A stretch of DNA of 64,000 nucleotides from Pyrus communis (Eukaryota > Streptophyta > Magnoliopsida > Rosales > Rosaceae): NCBI RefSeq assembly GCF_963583255.1, contig NC_084805.1, positions 13,299,375 to 13,363,374 on the forward strand, in the 5' to 3' direction. The notes under the pieces are model-generated. The model was not told the origin of the DNA. It did no database searches and saw nothing but the letters and a program-made list of their open reading frames with translations. This document shows positions 45,719 to 57,244 of the stretch, piece after piece (position 1 is the stretch's first letter; every line of letters begins with the position of its first letter). The position numbers were made by a program, and so were the translations under genes.

Positions 45719-47200
45719 ATGAAGCTGAGAGTGCGATCGATAGAAACCAAAGAAACCATTCGAGTGGAGGTCCCCGATCTCTGCTCTCTCCACCACCTCA
45801 AACAAACCGTCTCCCAACTAATCTCCGCCGCTCCTTCCTCCTTCCGCCTCTCCCTCAACCACCGCGACGAGCTCCAAGCGCCATCCCCTCACGATTCCCT
45901 CCGCTCCCTCGGCATCACCTCCGGCGATCTTGTCTTCTACACCCTCGACCCCTCCTCCCAAACCCTAGCTTTGCCTTCCCATCCAAATTTGCACTCCTCC
46001 GCAGAATCCCCAAATCGAATTGAGCCCCAATGTTCGCATTTCCGTAACTCCGAAACCCTAATGGACAAAGGGGGTGTTATGGACGATTCGATTGGTGAAG
46101 ATCCGAGGTCTGAAGGTTCGAATTCGGAAACCCTGGTAGTTTCTGGTGCCCGAAGTATGGAAATTGATGATCCGTCTGATGGGCTAGGGTTGGAAAGGTA
46201 CTCGGTTCCATTTTTCTTGAAGCGGGTACTGAGGGAGGAGTTGGGAGAGGATCGTAGCAATCATCATAAGCTATTGTTGATTTCTGTACATGCTGTGCTA
46301 TTAGAGTCTGGTTTCGTTGGGTTCGATTCACTTTCGAGTATGTTGGCCAATCAAGGGACGGGTTCAACGATTTCGCTTTCATATACTTTGCCTGAGCTTT
46401 TGCGAAATCGGGGCAGTGATCGTAATGGGGTTGAAGGGGTTGTGTTTAAGTTTCAGAATTTGGGGCATTTTGAGAATGTTTATGGTTCTTTGGCCTTTGG
46501 CGGTTCTTCACTCTATCAGATATGTTTGGATAAAAACAGATTTGCCCCAATGATCGAAACCATTTGGGAAATCCAAAATGTGCATGAGAGAGATGGGTTA
46601 GCCCCAGAGAGAGAAGTTTTAGAGTTTTGGAAGATTGTGAAAGATGGGATCACATTTCCATTGCTGATTGATCTTTGCGCAATGGCGGGTTTGCCCGCCC
46701 CACCGAGCCTTATGCGCCTTCCACCGGAGCTCAAAATGAAGATTCTGGAGCCACTGCCTGGTGTCGACATTGCCAAGGTGGGTTGTGTTTGTAAGGAGCT
46801 GCAAAATCATGCTAATAATGATGAATTGTGGAAGCAGAAGTATGCTGAGGAGTTCGGTAATGGCAGCAGAGGAGAAGGCACTGGAGGTGAGGGAACAGTG
46901 ACTAACTGGAAGTTTAGGTTTGTTGGAAATTGGGAGACTAGGAAGCAACAAATGAAAGCAGTAGTGATGTGGAGATCAATTGAGACGCCTTATTTCAACC
47001 ATATCAGGAGGGACCATAACCCACTTGTACCTCCAAGGATTGGTGGAATAATTGGTGGGGATTATGACCGCTTTCCACTCCTAGGTGCCGTTGATCCTAC
47101 TGGACAAGCACATCCTCTACAACAACCCCGAATATCTTATATGCGGCGTAATTTTTCACCCAACTGCAATCTGGGCAGTCTGGGAGGGTTCAATATCTAA
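45719..47200 (+). CDS. SKIP22: F-box protein SKIP22-like (FBXO7/PI31 architecture)
   Basis: A single 493-aa frame. Residues 1-77 form a ubiquitin-like domain (MKLRVRSIETKETIRVEVPD, GITSGDLVFYTL). Residues about 158-285 match the FP domain shared by FBXO7 and PI31 (YSVPFFLKRVLREELGEDRS). Residues 328-374 are the F-box (LPPELKMKILEPLPGVDIAKV, then NDELWKQKY). The C-terminus holds the conserved PPRIGGIIGGDYDRFPL stretch near 438-454 and a Gly/Asn end. F-box proteins of this type join SCF ubiquitin ligases through SKP1 (ASK); targets are not known from sequence. The length is near that of the Arabidopsis protein (about 475). The start is the first ATG, and the ubiquitin-like fold begins at once. 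It is the only complete one of at least four related copies in the window. Confidence 0.93.
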   Translation: MKLRVRSIETKETIRVEVPDLCSLHHLKQTVSQLISAAPSSFRLSLNHRDELQAPSPHDSLRSLGITSGDLVFYTLDPSSQTLALPSHPNLHSSAESPNRIEPQCSHFRNSETLMDKGGVMDDSIGEDPRSEGSNSETLVVSGARSMEIDDPSDGLGLERYSVPFFLKRVLREELGEDRSNHHKLLLISVHAVLLESGFVGFDSLSSMLANQGTGSTISLSYTLPELLRNRGSDRNGVEGVVFKFQNLGHFENVYGSLAFGGSSLYQICLDKNRFAPMIETIWEIQNVHERDGLAPEREVLEFWKIVKDGITFPLLIDLCAMAGLPAPPSLMRLPPELKMKILEPLPGVDIAKVGCVCKELQNHANNDELWKQKYAEEFGNGSRGEGTGGEGTVTNWKFRFVGNWETRKQQMKAVVMWRSIETPYFNHIRRDHNPLVPPRIGGIIGGDYDRFPLLGAVDPTGQAHPLQQPRISYMRRNFSPNCNLGSLGGFNI

Positions 47201-47996
47201 TCTGGTGGTTTGAAGGTTGCTGGAACTGAAGCTGCAGGTTCATGTTTCGTTTGCATAGTATATATAATAAGCATATTGTTTAATCTCCAGCTAGTATTAA
47301 GACTAAATTATCGTAAACTTTAGCTTCTTTTTTTTCTTCTTGTTGATGCATACGTTTGTTGTTACTTATGTTGATTACCGTTGGATTTTGGATATAATTT
47401 AAAGTCAAGTTCTGTAGTTTTGGTGTAGGTCTGTCTGTTTTTGATGTACATATAAGCTGCTCTGCTGAATATTTACTTATTTCTGCCGGTGCTGAGACGA
47501 TAGTACCGTGTATGCCAACAGGCAACTTCTTGTTTAGTTTAATTTGCTTAGCTATAAACTTCAAGCTAACATTCTGTCTAGACTGAACTGAACCACATTT
47601 GTGAATAGTCGTTGTAACGATACCCACAAATCAAAAATTCAAAAGACAAGTTGAACATTCCCTTAGTGTTGCTTTAGTCTTAAGCGATCGAGTCTTGGTA
47701 CCCTTTTAAGATTCAAAAATTCCTCATCTCCTCCACTCTTAACTTCAAACCGCAATTGGTGCAACTTCAGCTGTTTATGGAAGAAGGAGCTCCAACTGTT
47801 TATTTCTTGCTTGCAACCCTTATCATCATTCAATGTACAAGGCAATCCATGTGGTTCATGCAATGCAAAAACCAACTCCTTTACATGGAGATCAACTCAT
47901 CTTCAGTTTGTTTGGGTCTTCCTATTGAAATCTCAATTGTATCGGTCTCCTTGACACTCATCATCAGGGACAATCCCAATTTCATGTGATCGATTT
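47201..47996. repeat. SKIP22 3' flank, duplicated at 49930-50420
   Basis: The 3' UTR lies in the first few hundred bases. From about 47440 to 48045 the text (GATGTACATATAAGCTGCTC, TTTCTGCCGGTGCTGAGA, TCAAAAATTCCTCATCTCC, TCAGCAAGACAAT) is followed in the same order at 49930-50420. Part of it also follows SKIP22 copy C near 31070. So it marks the ancestral downstream side of SKIP22. Confidence 0.75.
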
Positions 47997-49002
47997 TGCG
48001 GGTTCTCGTGAACTAACAACTTTTCTTCTTCAGCAAGACAATTGTTTCAGCGCAGCGAAGTGGGTGCTAGCCTATTAGGAGAAATTTTTGGGTCCTCTTA
48101 GAGAAATTTTTGTGTCCTGTAAGAGGACCGCGTCATTCTGGTTCTTGTGTAATTGTGTTTCATGGGCGTACAGATGACGTGTTTTCCGCGTGGATTAAAA
48201 AATTTCATAGAGTGCTAGCGCCCAAAACCAATATAAGATAACGAAAAATTTTCACAAAGAAACGGGGGTCTGGCAACCCAATTCAGATCAAGTAAAATGG
48301 AGACTAGCAGCACACCGAGACCCAAGTCCAGGTTAAAACAGAGTTTTATTTTTATTTTTTTTCTTTATCATTTAATTTGAGATGTTTATTTTATTTTTTT
48401 TCCAAGAACCATTTCTCTTTCCGAAGCTTATGCAATAATGAGATGTATCGAAATCCAACAGGATCTTCTCCGGATTCTTTTGGTAAGGATCTTAAGGATT
48501 CGTAAATTATGTCCGTTCATCGTACATCGTATGATTATTTTTTATCAGGTACTGTTTGTGTTTAATTTTAAATAAAAATTTTTAAAATGATTTCTGACCG
48601 CACGATGTACGATGAACAAACATGATTTACGGATCTCTCAAGATCCTCACAAAGAGGATCCGGATTCTATCAAAATTACTTGGTTCTAAACTGGCAAACT
48701 CCACATCATGACTTGCGTAAGAAGGCTGCAACATCTATTGTTTGGTGGATGGATTGTACACCATCTTCATTCTTGAAATATTCTATTATGCTTCAACGTA
48801 TCTTATACTCCGGCCTTTTAGCTGTTAGATTTTGTTATTTATCTTTGACCAAGGATTTATCGGCCACAAACTCCAAAGTAAGGTTACCCGGGCATACAAG
48901 AAAATCTCACTCATTCTTCTATAAAACTGGTTTCGAAATTTTCTCCTAAATTTACAATTAAAACATTCGAGAACAAGTTAAAGTTTAGTGCAGAGAGAGA
49001 AA
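47997..49002 (+). repeat. Duplicated UGT74 upstream region, copy 1
   Basis: Collinear with 57898-58716, from GCGGTTCTCGTGAACTAACA-like text to GTGCAGAGAGAGAAATGGA. Shared landmarks are CATGGGCGTACAGATGACGT and GGAGACTAGCAGCACACC. The part after about 48676 also resembles the promoter of the intact UGT at 52850-53061. A TATA-like TCTATAAAACTGG lies near 48920. A MITE at 48455-48667 is absent from the other copy. Confidence 0.85.
48455..48667. mobile_element. Mutator-type MITE, filled site with in-window empty site
   Basis: The ends CCAACAGGATC and GAGGATCCGGATTC and the interior (CGTACATCGTATGATT, CACGATGTACGATGAAC) match the MITE at 12076-12286 in the other orientation. The flanks TATCGAAAT (48446-48454) and TATCAAAAT (48668-48676) are a 9-bp duplication with one change. 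The duplicated segment at 58382-58392 reads GTATCGAAATTACTTGG with no insertion, the empty site. Confidence 0.93.
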
Positions 49003-49382
49003 TGGAGAAGGGACAGAGAGCCTACAAAACTTCTTGATTTTACCCTATCCATAGATGTCTATGTGGAAAGGTTCTGGAAAGTTGGGTCGATAACTTTTAG
49101 TGAGCTTCTTGGGAACTTTTGAGCTCGGGTTCTCCGGCTGATTGTGTTATTAATGATTCATTCATGCCTTGGCCTTTGGATGTCGCCAAGAACTTTTGGA
49201 ATAGCCGGGGGGCGGTTTCTTCACTGAGTCTTGTGCCGTTGACAGCATCTACTACAATGTCCACGAAAGGCTTTCGAAGCTTCCTCTTACCGGGCTTTCC
49301 ATGAACTGGCTGTGGGACAGTTCTCCAATGTTGACAAACTTGATTGGGTCCTCTTCAACACATTTATAGTTGGAAGAACAGG

Positions 49383-49437
<55 letters not shown>

Positions 49438-49778
49438 CACATTTTCTGCTTAGGTGGTGCATTGGATGGCTAAGTTTTGGCGATTGAGGACCGTAGGACC
49501 AACTATACCGTCCAAGTACTTGCACAAGCGACTTGAAGATGACAAAGAATATGGTGTGAATCTCTTACAAGACAATGATGCCGGTATAAAATGGCTAAAC
49601 GGAAGGCTAAAAGAGTATGTCGCTTCTGTATCGTTTGGCACTGTAGCGACACTCGAAGTTGAGCAAATGGAGGAGCTTGCTTGGGGATTGAATAGGAGCA
49701 ATAGTAATTTCTTGTGGGTGGTTAGAGAATCAGCAGCAGCAAAGGTCCCAAAGGGTCGCAGAGGAGACATCCGAGAAG
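49003..49778 (+). pseudogene. UGT74-type glycosyltransferase pseudogene
   Basis: It starts ATGGAGAAGGGACAG like the intact gene at 53062, but a small deletion near 49025 shifts the frame to an early TGA. About 185 bp are missing after TTACCCTATCC (the part with the catalytic His region downstream), and about 90 bp are missing near 49285. VINDSFMPWPLDVAK-like text (intact: YDAFMPWPLDVAK) is still readable at 49140-49190. The intron (about 49381-49452) has filled with a (TC)n run. Exon 2 is open from 49454 (VGPTIPSKYLHKRLEDDKEY, EELAWGLNRSNSNFLWVVRE) but stops before the PSPG box, where LINE sequence begins. Confidence 0.9.
49381..49433. repeat. (TC)n microsatellite in the UGT pseudogene intron
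   Basis: TCTC repeats over about 50 bp with one TTTC interruption, placed where the intact gene has its single intron. Confidence 0.95.
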
Positions 49779-49919
49779 AATTGGAAAGAGCCTCTAAGAA
49801 AAGATTTGGACTACTTGGATCTAACAAAAGATATGGCACAAAACCGAGCTCAATGGCGTTATCGGATTCATGTAGCTGACCCTACTTAGTGGGATAAGAC
49901 TTTGTTGTTGTTGTTGTGG
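49779..49919 (+). mobile_element. 5'-truncated RTE-type LINE 3' end
   Basis: In its own frame the text reads KDLDYLDLTKDMAQNRAQWR, then IHVADPT and a stop, followed by TAGTGGGATAAG and a (TTG)n tail. This is the usual C-terminus and tail of plant RTE LINEs. It abuts UGT pseudogene exon 2 and is followed by SKIP22 3'-flank sequence rather than the rest of the UGT, so the junction is not a simple insertion. Confidence 0.75.
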
Positions 49920-50420
49920 ATATCATTGTTACATATGTTGATGACCTTTTGGTCTTGATGTGCATACAAGCTGTTCTGCTGCATTGTTCTCCTAGTCTTA
50001 CTAGTTTCTGCTGGTGCTAAGATGATATGGTTTTCATATATGATGTTTCAATTAGTACTATGCACATTGGGTTTTGATTCAATTCATTTGGATCAGTTAT
50101 AAACTTCTAAATAATATTCTCGTTAGACTGAATCAAACCCAATGTTCGAACAGTCTATCATTAATCTTTAGTTTTGTAGTCTGCTGTTGTTAAAGAATAA
50201 TCTCATACTCTTACCAAATTCATAACTTCAAGTCTCGGCATCTTTAACATTCGAAAATTCCCCATCTCCTGTTCTCAATAATTCTCTCCTTAGAAGTGTA
50301 ACTCGTAAGGAAGCCTTGGCACGAAAATTAAAGAACGTGAAAACCAAGTAAGTGGCTCTAAGGACATCCAACATTGTTTTGTGTCTAATTTTTCTTCAGC
50401 AAGACAATCTCCCTACTCCT
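49920..50420 (+). repeat. SKIP22 3' flank, orphan copy
   Basis: It follows 47440-48045 in order (GATGTGCATACAAGCTGTTC, TTTCTGCTGGTGCTAAGATG, CGAAAATTCCCCATCTCC, TCAGCAAGACAATC), but no SKIP22 coding sequence precedes it. It marks a lost or never complete second SKIP22 copy of the tandem unit. Confidence 0.75.
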
Positions 50421-52849
50421 GATGTGAAAAATATGAATGTTGTTGTTGCTCCAGTGAGATGAACTTACTTGGATATGTAAATTTTGGATTTGATATTTTG
50501 TGTGTGTTTATATTTATGATACTATATTTTTTATAATGTAGTTCTTTAGAAATAACGTCTCTACGAAGCAAAAAACACTTCTTTATTTTTTTGCCAAATG
50601 CAAATGAAAAATGTTTTTAGTCCCATTCCAAAAACAATTTTAAACCGACTCTGCATCTCTTTTGCATCTGCTCTTACGTGCTACTCAACTATTTCTCTTT
50701 TAAGTCACGTTTTCTGATCAATGCACATGGTCCTAGCCTCCTAGGAGACATTCCTTTTTCTTTATTGATCAATCAATATCTTCACTTACTTAATTTGAAA
50801 CGATTATTTAGAAAGCACTTCCATAAGCTAAAAGCGCTTTTTTTGTTTTTTCTGCCTAATGCAAATGGAAAGTGTATTTACCCAATCCAAAAGCAATTTT
50901 AAACCGACTTTGCAACGATTCGTTCCCAAAATGTTACGATTTTCGTCTCGAAATGAATTTTACAAAATTACTATTTCAGATGTTTATATTATTTTATTAT
51001 TTTATTATTTATGGTGGGTTTTTGTGTGGCCGCGGGGCTCACACCCCACTTCCCCGTGTCTTCCTCCCCTCAATACTCTCAAACACTCTTATCACTTCAA
51101 CTCCCTCAATTATCTGAAACCTTGTATCCCTTCTCTTCTCTGCAACGAATGGTGGTGCTGCATGTCCAGTTTGATGACGGAATGGAGCTGAACAAGGAGC
51201 TTCATAGTTCTCACCGAATTCGGGGAGGAACTCAGGTATCATCTGTAAAATACGAGGACCGGTTATAGCGTTTGAGATTGATATGGAAATGTCTTGTTAA
51301 AAGCTGTTTTGGTTATCCTTGTGGTTTCAGGATAACAGAATAGAATATAGCCTAATTCTTTTGGGATTAGAATTTAGTATCGAGTTATATTCGGACTCAT
51401 GATTCCTTATGGTTTATATAGTTTGAATCCTAGACGCATTCTAATAGGGAATAGTCGAAGGAACACTATATATAGTTCAAACCACTGCTCTTGCAAAGGT
51501 ACGGTTCATTTAGTCCAAGGCCTATTGATTGTAAGAGCCATTGATTTTGCAAAAGAGGAGAAGGTTTTGAACACAAGAAGCTGCAATGGCTTCATCATCA
51601 GGTCCGAATTCTGCAGGTAAGTTTTCAAGGTTCCTTGTTCTTGTGTTTACTTGGTTCGTGGTTCTATGCAAGTTGTGATTCAACTAGATGAACCCATTTT
51701 CCTAGATGATAGTTTATAAACTTGTTCCTACATCATCCTCAAGCCCTGCATGTTTCGAATCGACTTGGAATCTGGTGTTCTGGGGGTAAGCTTCTAAGAT
51801 TTTAGTAGGGAAAATTACTGCAAATGAGAGAGATTTGAAGGATTAAGCCTCTGCATGTATTGGTGTTATTATTTCCAGAAAACCAGCAGAGGAAATCCAG
51901 TGAAGTCTTGTCGCATCGAAGTGAATTTGACTCGATTTCATCTGTTATGACGCCCTGAGGAAATTATCTGAATGTCTGGTGAAATTCTAGTGCAAACCCA
52001 TGTGAAACCGAGGTGTTTCACCTCTGTACGTTATCTGCAATTAGTTCCAGAAACCAGCGAACCCACACCCACACCAGTGCAACTCCGGTGAAATCTGAGA
52101 CAAATCTACCCTCTTTCATCTTTAATCTGTGACCGGGTAATTCCTAAACCCTTATTTGGTGTTATGAGCGAAATTGGGATGTAAATCCATGTAGGAAATG
52201 AGCTCATTTTAATTTCTGTGGAGTTCCGGTTAATTAACGATTCTCCGGCTGGCTCCAGCGAAGGCGAACAGTGTCACTGTTAACTTTAACAGTGACAGGC
52301 GGTGACTCCTAAATTTAACGAAATTTTCAACGGAAAAGGTGTATATTCCGTTACTCATATTAGGTGTTAGAATTTGTACAATGTTAGGGATTGGATCCCT
52401 CCCTGGGATCTTAGGGATCAACGCACATGGATCGTAGATCAAAAATCGTGTGACCACAATTTTATTCTTTTTTGTATTTTTCACGCAAAATGAGGTTACT
52501 TTACTTTTAAAAATATAAAAAGCATTTAAGTTATTAACTTTTTAAAATACATATTCCACCATTTATATAATAACACGTGGTGTACTACCTAGTGTGCCTG
52601 TTACACTGAAAATTCTTTCTTAAAGAGGGCCTCTGTTTTTAGCCGTTGGATCAAATTTTAAGAATCCGGATTGGTGGATGTAGTGGAAGGGATCCGAAGC
52701 GGATCCCTTTCCGTTTTCAAGAGCCATATTTCTCTTTTGGATAAGATTACTAAATTTAGAGAAAAAAATTGCATCAAAGAGACGTATCCATCAAAGAGAC
52801 GTCTCTCTAGCATTAGCTCTCTCTTTTTGGACCATTTAATATGCATCAA
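50421..52849. other. Spacer before the intact UGT, with repeat fragments
   Basis: A direct repeat of about 110 bp (AATGCAAATG...AAACAATTTTAAACCGACT type) occurs at 50545-50660 and 50808-50920. At 51290-51640 an LTR- or promoter-like stretch has CTATATATAGTT and an ATGGCTTCATCATCAGG followed by GTAAG, not identified. A small MITE of the 19215 family lies at 52495-52622, and a half copy of the 2640/17730 repeat at 52630-52700. No intact gene is supported. Confidence 0.45.
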
Positions 52850-53061
52850 AGAGACGTATCCAAATTACTTTGGTTCAAAACGAAGAACCTTCCAAATTGT
52901 CCTGTGTGTAAAGATGTGACTTGCCTGACAAGGAATCAACATCTGCAGTTTCGTGGACTGATTATGCACTTCATCTTCATACTCCTATATAATTGGCTTC
53001 TACATTTTCTCCTAAATATTCAAACACATTTCCTAGCAAGGCTTCTAATTTAGAGCAGAAA
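52850..53061 (+). promoter_or_regulatory. UGT74 promoter and leader
   Basis: A TATA box (CCTATATAATT, about 52984-52994) lies some 70 bp before the ATG. Upstream text (GACGTATCCAAATTACTTTG, GTTTCGTGGACTGATT, CACTTCATCTTCAT) is shared with the copies ending at 49002 and 58716. In the 58.6-kb copy the TATA position reads TCAATAAAAC and in the 48.9-kb copy TCTATAAAAC. Confidence 0.65.
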
Positions 53062-54563
53062 ATGGAGAAAGGACAACTGAGAGCCTACAAGGCTCACTGC
53101 TTGATCTTACCCTATCCGAGCCAAGGCCACATGAATCCGATGCTCCAATTTGCCAAGCTTCTAGATCACAAAGGAGTGAGAGTCACACTCGTGACGACTC
53201 GCTTTCTCTACAAGACAATGAACAGCTCAGCATCGAGCAGCACAGCTTGGGAGACCATCTCCGATGGCTTCGATGATGCTGGACAAGGGGACACAAACAC
53301 AGACATCTATTTGGGGAGGTTCTGGCAAGTGGGGTCAAAAACTTTGGCCGAGCTTCTTGAGAAGCTTTCGAACTCAGGGTCCCCCGTGGATTGTGTTGTC
53401 TATGATGCATTCATGCCTTGGCCCTTGGATGTCGCCAAGAAGCTTGGAATAGCGGGGGCAGTTTTCTTCACACAGTCTTGTGCTGTTGACAATGTCTACT
53501 ACCATGTCCACAGAGGGCTGTTGAAGCTTCCTCTTGCTGATGGTCAGTCTCAAATTTCACTTCCTGGGTTGCCAGCGCTTGGTCCTTTGGACTTGCCATC
53601 GTTTGTTTACGATTGTAGATCTTACCCAGCTTTCTACAGAATGCTTGTGGGTCAGTTGTCGAATATCGACAAAGCTGATTGGGTCCTGTGCAACACATTT
53701 TATGAGTTGGAAGAACAAGTGAGTACATTGGGAAGTTCTCTCAATCATTTTTATTCACAGTTCCTTATCTTTGATTTGATTAATTTTTAATTAGTTCAAG
53801 TAAATTAAACTAATTGCTATTGATTTTTTCTGCTTAGGTGGTGGATTGGATGGCTAAGCTTTGGCGATTGAGGACCGTTGGACCAACTATACCGTCCAAC
53901 TACTTGAATAAGAGACTCAAAGGTGACAAAGAGTACAATGTCAACTTCTTCAAATCCGACAATGATGCCTGCATAAAATGGCTAAACAAGAGGCCAAAAG
54001 GTTCCATTGCTTATGCATCGTTTGGCAGCATAGCGAAACTCGAAGATGAACAAATGGAGGAGCTGGCTTGGGGCTTGAAGAGGTGCAAAAGTAGTTTCTT
54101 GTGGGTGGTTAGAGAATCAGAAGCGGCCAAGGTCCCAAAAGGGTTTATCGAGGAGACATCCGAGAAGGGTTTAGTGGTTTCGTGGTGCCCCCAAATGGAG
54201 GTTTTGGCTCATGAGGCGGTTGGATGCTTCGTCACACATTGTGGTTGGAACTCGACTTTGGAGGCATTGAGTTTGGGGGTTCCAATGGTGGCGTTGCCAC
54301 AGTGGAGTGACCAGCGTACGAATGCCAAGTACATTATGGATGTGTGGAAAATCGGGGTTAGAGCTCCAACTGATGAGAAAGGGGTTGTGAGACAAGAAGT
54401 AGTAGAACAATGTATAAGTGAAGTAATGGAGGGGGAGATAGGGGAAGAAATACAGAAGAACGCCGCGAAATGGAGAGAATTGGCCCGAAAAGCAGTGGAT
54501 GAAGGCGGAAGCTCTGACAAAAACATTGACGAGTTCATTGCAAAACTGCAGAATCAAAGCTAG
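53062..54563 (+). CDS. UGT74-type UDP-glycosyltransferase
   Basis: Two exons, 53062-53718 and 53838-54563, give 460 aa, the usual family length, with the intron after CNTFYELEEQ as expected for the UGT74 group. The N-terminal acceptor domain has PYPSQGHMNP with the catalytic His at 23 and its partner Asp at 115 (YDAFMPW). The C-terminal domain has the 44-residue PSPG box at 335-378, from WCPQ through HCGWNST to the final W-S-D-Q; the terminal Gln favours UDP-glucose as donor. Such enzymes glucosylate small acids, phenolics or terpenoids in the cytosol; the acceptor cannot be read from sequence. The start is the ATG shared with both duplicated copies; an in-frame upstream extension to 52993 is non-homologous. 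Confidence 0.95.
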
Positions 54564-55276
54564 TGCTAAAGTCCTACAAAATCGAATCGGATAACTGTCT
54601 TGGTTTGTAGCAAAAGAATCGAATATCTGTGCTGATCTAACTCGACCTTATAGGTCCCACCTCATGTAAGAGTTGCACTAATAGGCTATCTTACCGAATT
54701 TTCTCCTGCATTAGAGACATGTATTTCAAATATGTTAGTGGAAAAAAATGCATATGTGCATGTGGTGTGATCTTGTCTATTAATTGCAACCAAACAAGAG
54801 AATTATATAACAAATTAATACGAGCTCGTTCGTAGAACTTGACCTTACAAAAATGGCTTGTAATAAGAGAAGGGAGTTACTGTTAAGAGTAGTTGCCCGC
54901 CGTGAGAGTAAGAAAGTTTAAAATATTTTTTAGTTTAATGATGTATTTACATTAATTTAATATCGATGTTGCTATTCACAAATGTAGAATCTAAAAACGC
55001 TTTGTCTTAGGTCATTTCCAATGGAGAAGGTTAAAGGTCTAAAAGCCAAAAAATAGCCTAATTTCCTCAAAAACTCATCTCCAACCGATGGCTAGACTAT
55101 ATTTCTATGGAGCCTACCAGACTATTATTCGGCCAAAGGGGCATCAGACTGGCCAATTGTAGCTCCTCCCAACCCTTTTTTGGAGCTCGGCTCCTTAGTT
55201 GCAATAATTGATTCAAATGCAACAACTAGATTTGAAAACATTCAACGGTTCTTTAATTAAATTAACCAACAAATTT
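54564..55276. other. UGT 3' flank and left part of a MITE-like repeat
   Basis: The UGT 3' UTR lies first. From about 55013 (GGTCATTTCCAATGG) the text has AACTCATCTCCAACCGATGG, which is mirrored beyond 57244 (GTTGGAGATGATATATGAGT), suggesting an outer repeat element split by the insertion at 55277-57243. Confidence 0.45.
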
Positions 55277-57243
55277 TAGGGAAATAGCCCAAAATGGGAC
55301 AATTTCTTAATCATGGGACAAAAATAGGACAAACTAGCCATGCACAAGCCATGTGCACCATGCAAAAAATCGAAATTACTAAAATACCCACATATAAATA
55401 CTAAAAATCATCAGCCCATTGCATCACTGTTCTCATTTGGAAGAGAAGGATGTCGACAGAGCTCTGTGAGCTCTAGGTTTCTGATTTCAAAGAGAGGCAA
55501 GAAGAGTGAGCTGGGTTTTGGGTTGACCTCATACCACTGATTTTGAACAAGGGGAAGCGAGGGAGAGGTGAGAAGAGTGAGCAGGGTTTTGTACCATATT
55601 TTCTGTTTTAGCCGAAAGTTCCATTTTTCCCGACGACTAAAGCTTTGGCAAGCATATTAAGGTATGATGTTTAGTTCCAAGTTCCTTCATTAATGATTTA
55701 TGGAATAAATGGGTTGTTTATAAGATGAATTAATACTTAGAAGTTAAATTAGGGTTTGTTTTTCATGTTGAGGCGTATGGGTTGTGGAATAAGTTTCAAG
55801 TTTTGACGTGCTAAAAAACTGGGATGGAACAATTTCTGGTTGAAGTGTCCAATTGCAGAAATTTGTGAAAAGTTTTTCGAAATGTGCATGACTACATCTT
55901 AATATGAGAAGCAAGAATGTTCACAAGTTATGATGCACATATGTTTTGTCCCAGATTTTAGCGAGTATGACCACAACCTAGTTGGCCTCAGCGAAAAACA
56001 AAATTAAGAAAAATCTTAGAAGATGCTAAGGGTCATGCGTGTCCATGAAATAACGAGAACGAGTATCATGTTTTCCACATGCACGGTTAAGTGGTGGTTG
56101 ATTTACGTACCAAGACTTTTCAAACTGTCATTTTAACCATATATACTTAACAATTATGTTTTAATTGTATCCACAATACCAATATGTTGCCGTTAAAGTT
56201 TCTTCCGCTCTGTACATATCATGTGCATGTACTATACATATTAAGTGGATGTGGTGTGCATATAATGTGTATGGTGCATATTTACATCTTCGATACTCTT
56301 CGTATTAACGTAGTTTACTATTTTTTTCTTTGATTCAGATACAGGCCCTGCAAATACGAAAAAAACGAACAAGTTTGTGAAACAATTGCCTTTGATTCAG
56401 TTGGGGTCTTTCGTGCCTATTCAAATTGCAATTTTCAAATCCTTGAAATATTTGAACCCAATCAAATTTGCTACCAAATTCAAATTAATGAATCTTCAGT
56501 TCTTTATATAAAGTTTAGGGTCATTTATCTGATTGCCTCATTTTTCTGACTTAAAGAGAGCTGTGAGCTATGGGTTTTTGGATTGAGTTTAGATCTGTGA
56601 GCATAACATGTGCATGTCGTGTACATACAGTGTATGAGCGAGCTTAACACGAAGAGAGTGAATGAGTATGCGAAGCAATTTTGTCCATATCCTTCTCTCT
56701 TCCTTCTTTTCACTCTGATTTTTCTCTTTTCCCTCAAATTTATCTCTTCTCCAAAAGGCAACTAACCTTTAATACGTTTTTTCATTTAATTGTTGCAAAA
56801 GCCAAACCCTATTTTAGTGCTTGTAAATTTGGATTGAGAAAGGGAGCAGAGGGAGGGAGAAGACAGAACAAATGAAAAATCACATATAAATCAGAGAAAT
56901 GATAAAAAATCAAAAATCAAAAATGAAGGATTCAGGTCTCCTCCAAGAAACACCAAACCAATCACTTCAACACCAAAAAGTCATCAATCAAAAAGCACAA
57001 TAATGCAAACCCAATTCACAAAACCTACAAACGAAAAGGTACAAAATCAAAGAAGATGGGTGGGTTAGAGAGAGAGCTCTTGTGCATATTCGAAATGTAG
57101 AGAGAGAGAGAGATTGGATGAAGAAGATGGGTAGGTTAGAGAGAGAGCTCTTGGATGAAGAAGATGGTTGAGTTAGGGCTCTTCGAAATGTCCTATTTCT
57201 GTCACAAGATTAAGAAATTGTCCCATTTTAGGGTATTTCCCTA
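55277..57243. mobile_element. Terminal-inverted-repeat element, about 2 kb, non-coding
   Basis: The left end (AGGGAAATAGCCCAAAATGG, ACAATTTCTTAATC) is mirrored at the right end (GATTAAGAAATTGTCCCATT, TATTTCCCT) over some 50 bp. Flanks are AT-rich (AAATTTTA and TAAATTTAA), so a TSD of about 9 bp is possible but not clear. Inside are no long frames; GAGAGAGAG and (GTGCAT)-like words occur. It is probably Mutator-like. Confidence 0.6.
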
Positions 57244-57244
57244 A

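Noticed and set aside
45679..46023. 114-codon + frame overlapping the SKIP22 start
   Set aside because: It is in another frame of the coding sequence; the SKIP22 frame has clear homology from its first residue.
52993..53061. N-terminal extension of the UGT from the ATG at 52993
   Set aside because: It would add 23 residues not seen in the family and lies right at the TATA box.
54171..54557. Two long minus-strand frames opposite UGT exon 2
   Set aside because: They are antisense shadows of a conserved exon containing the PSPG box.
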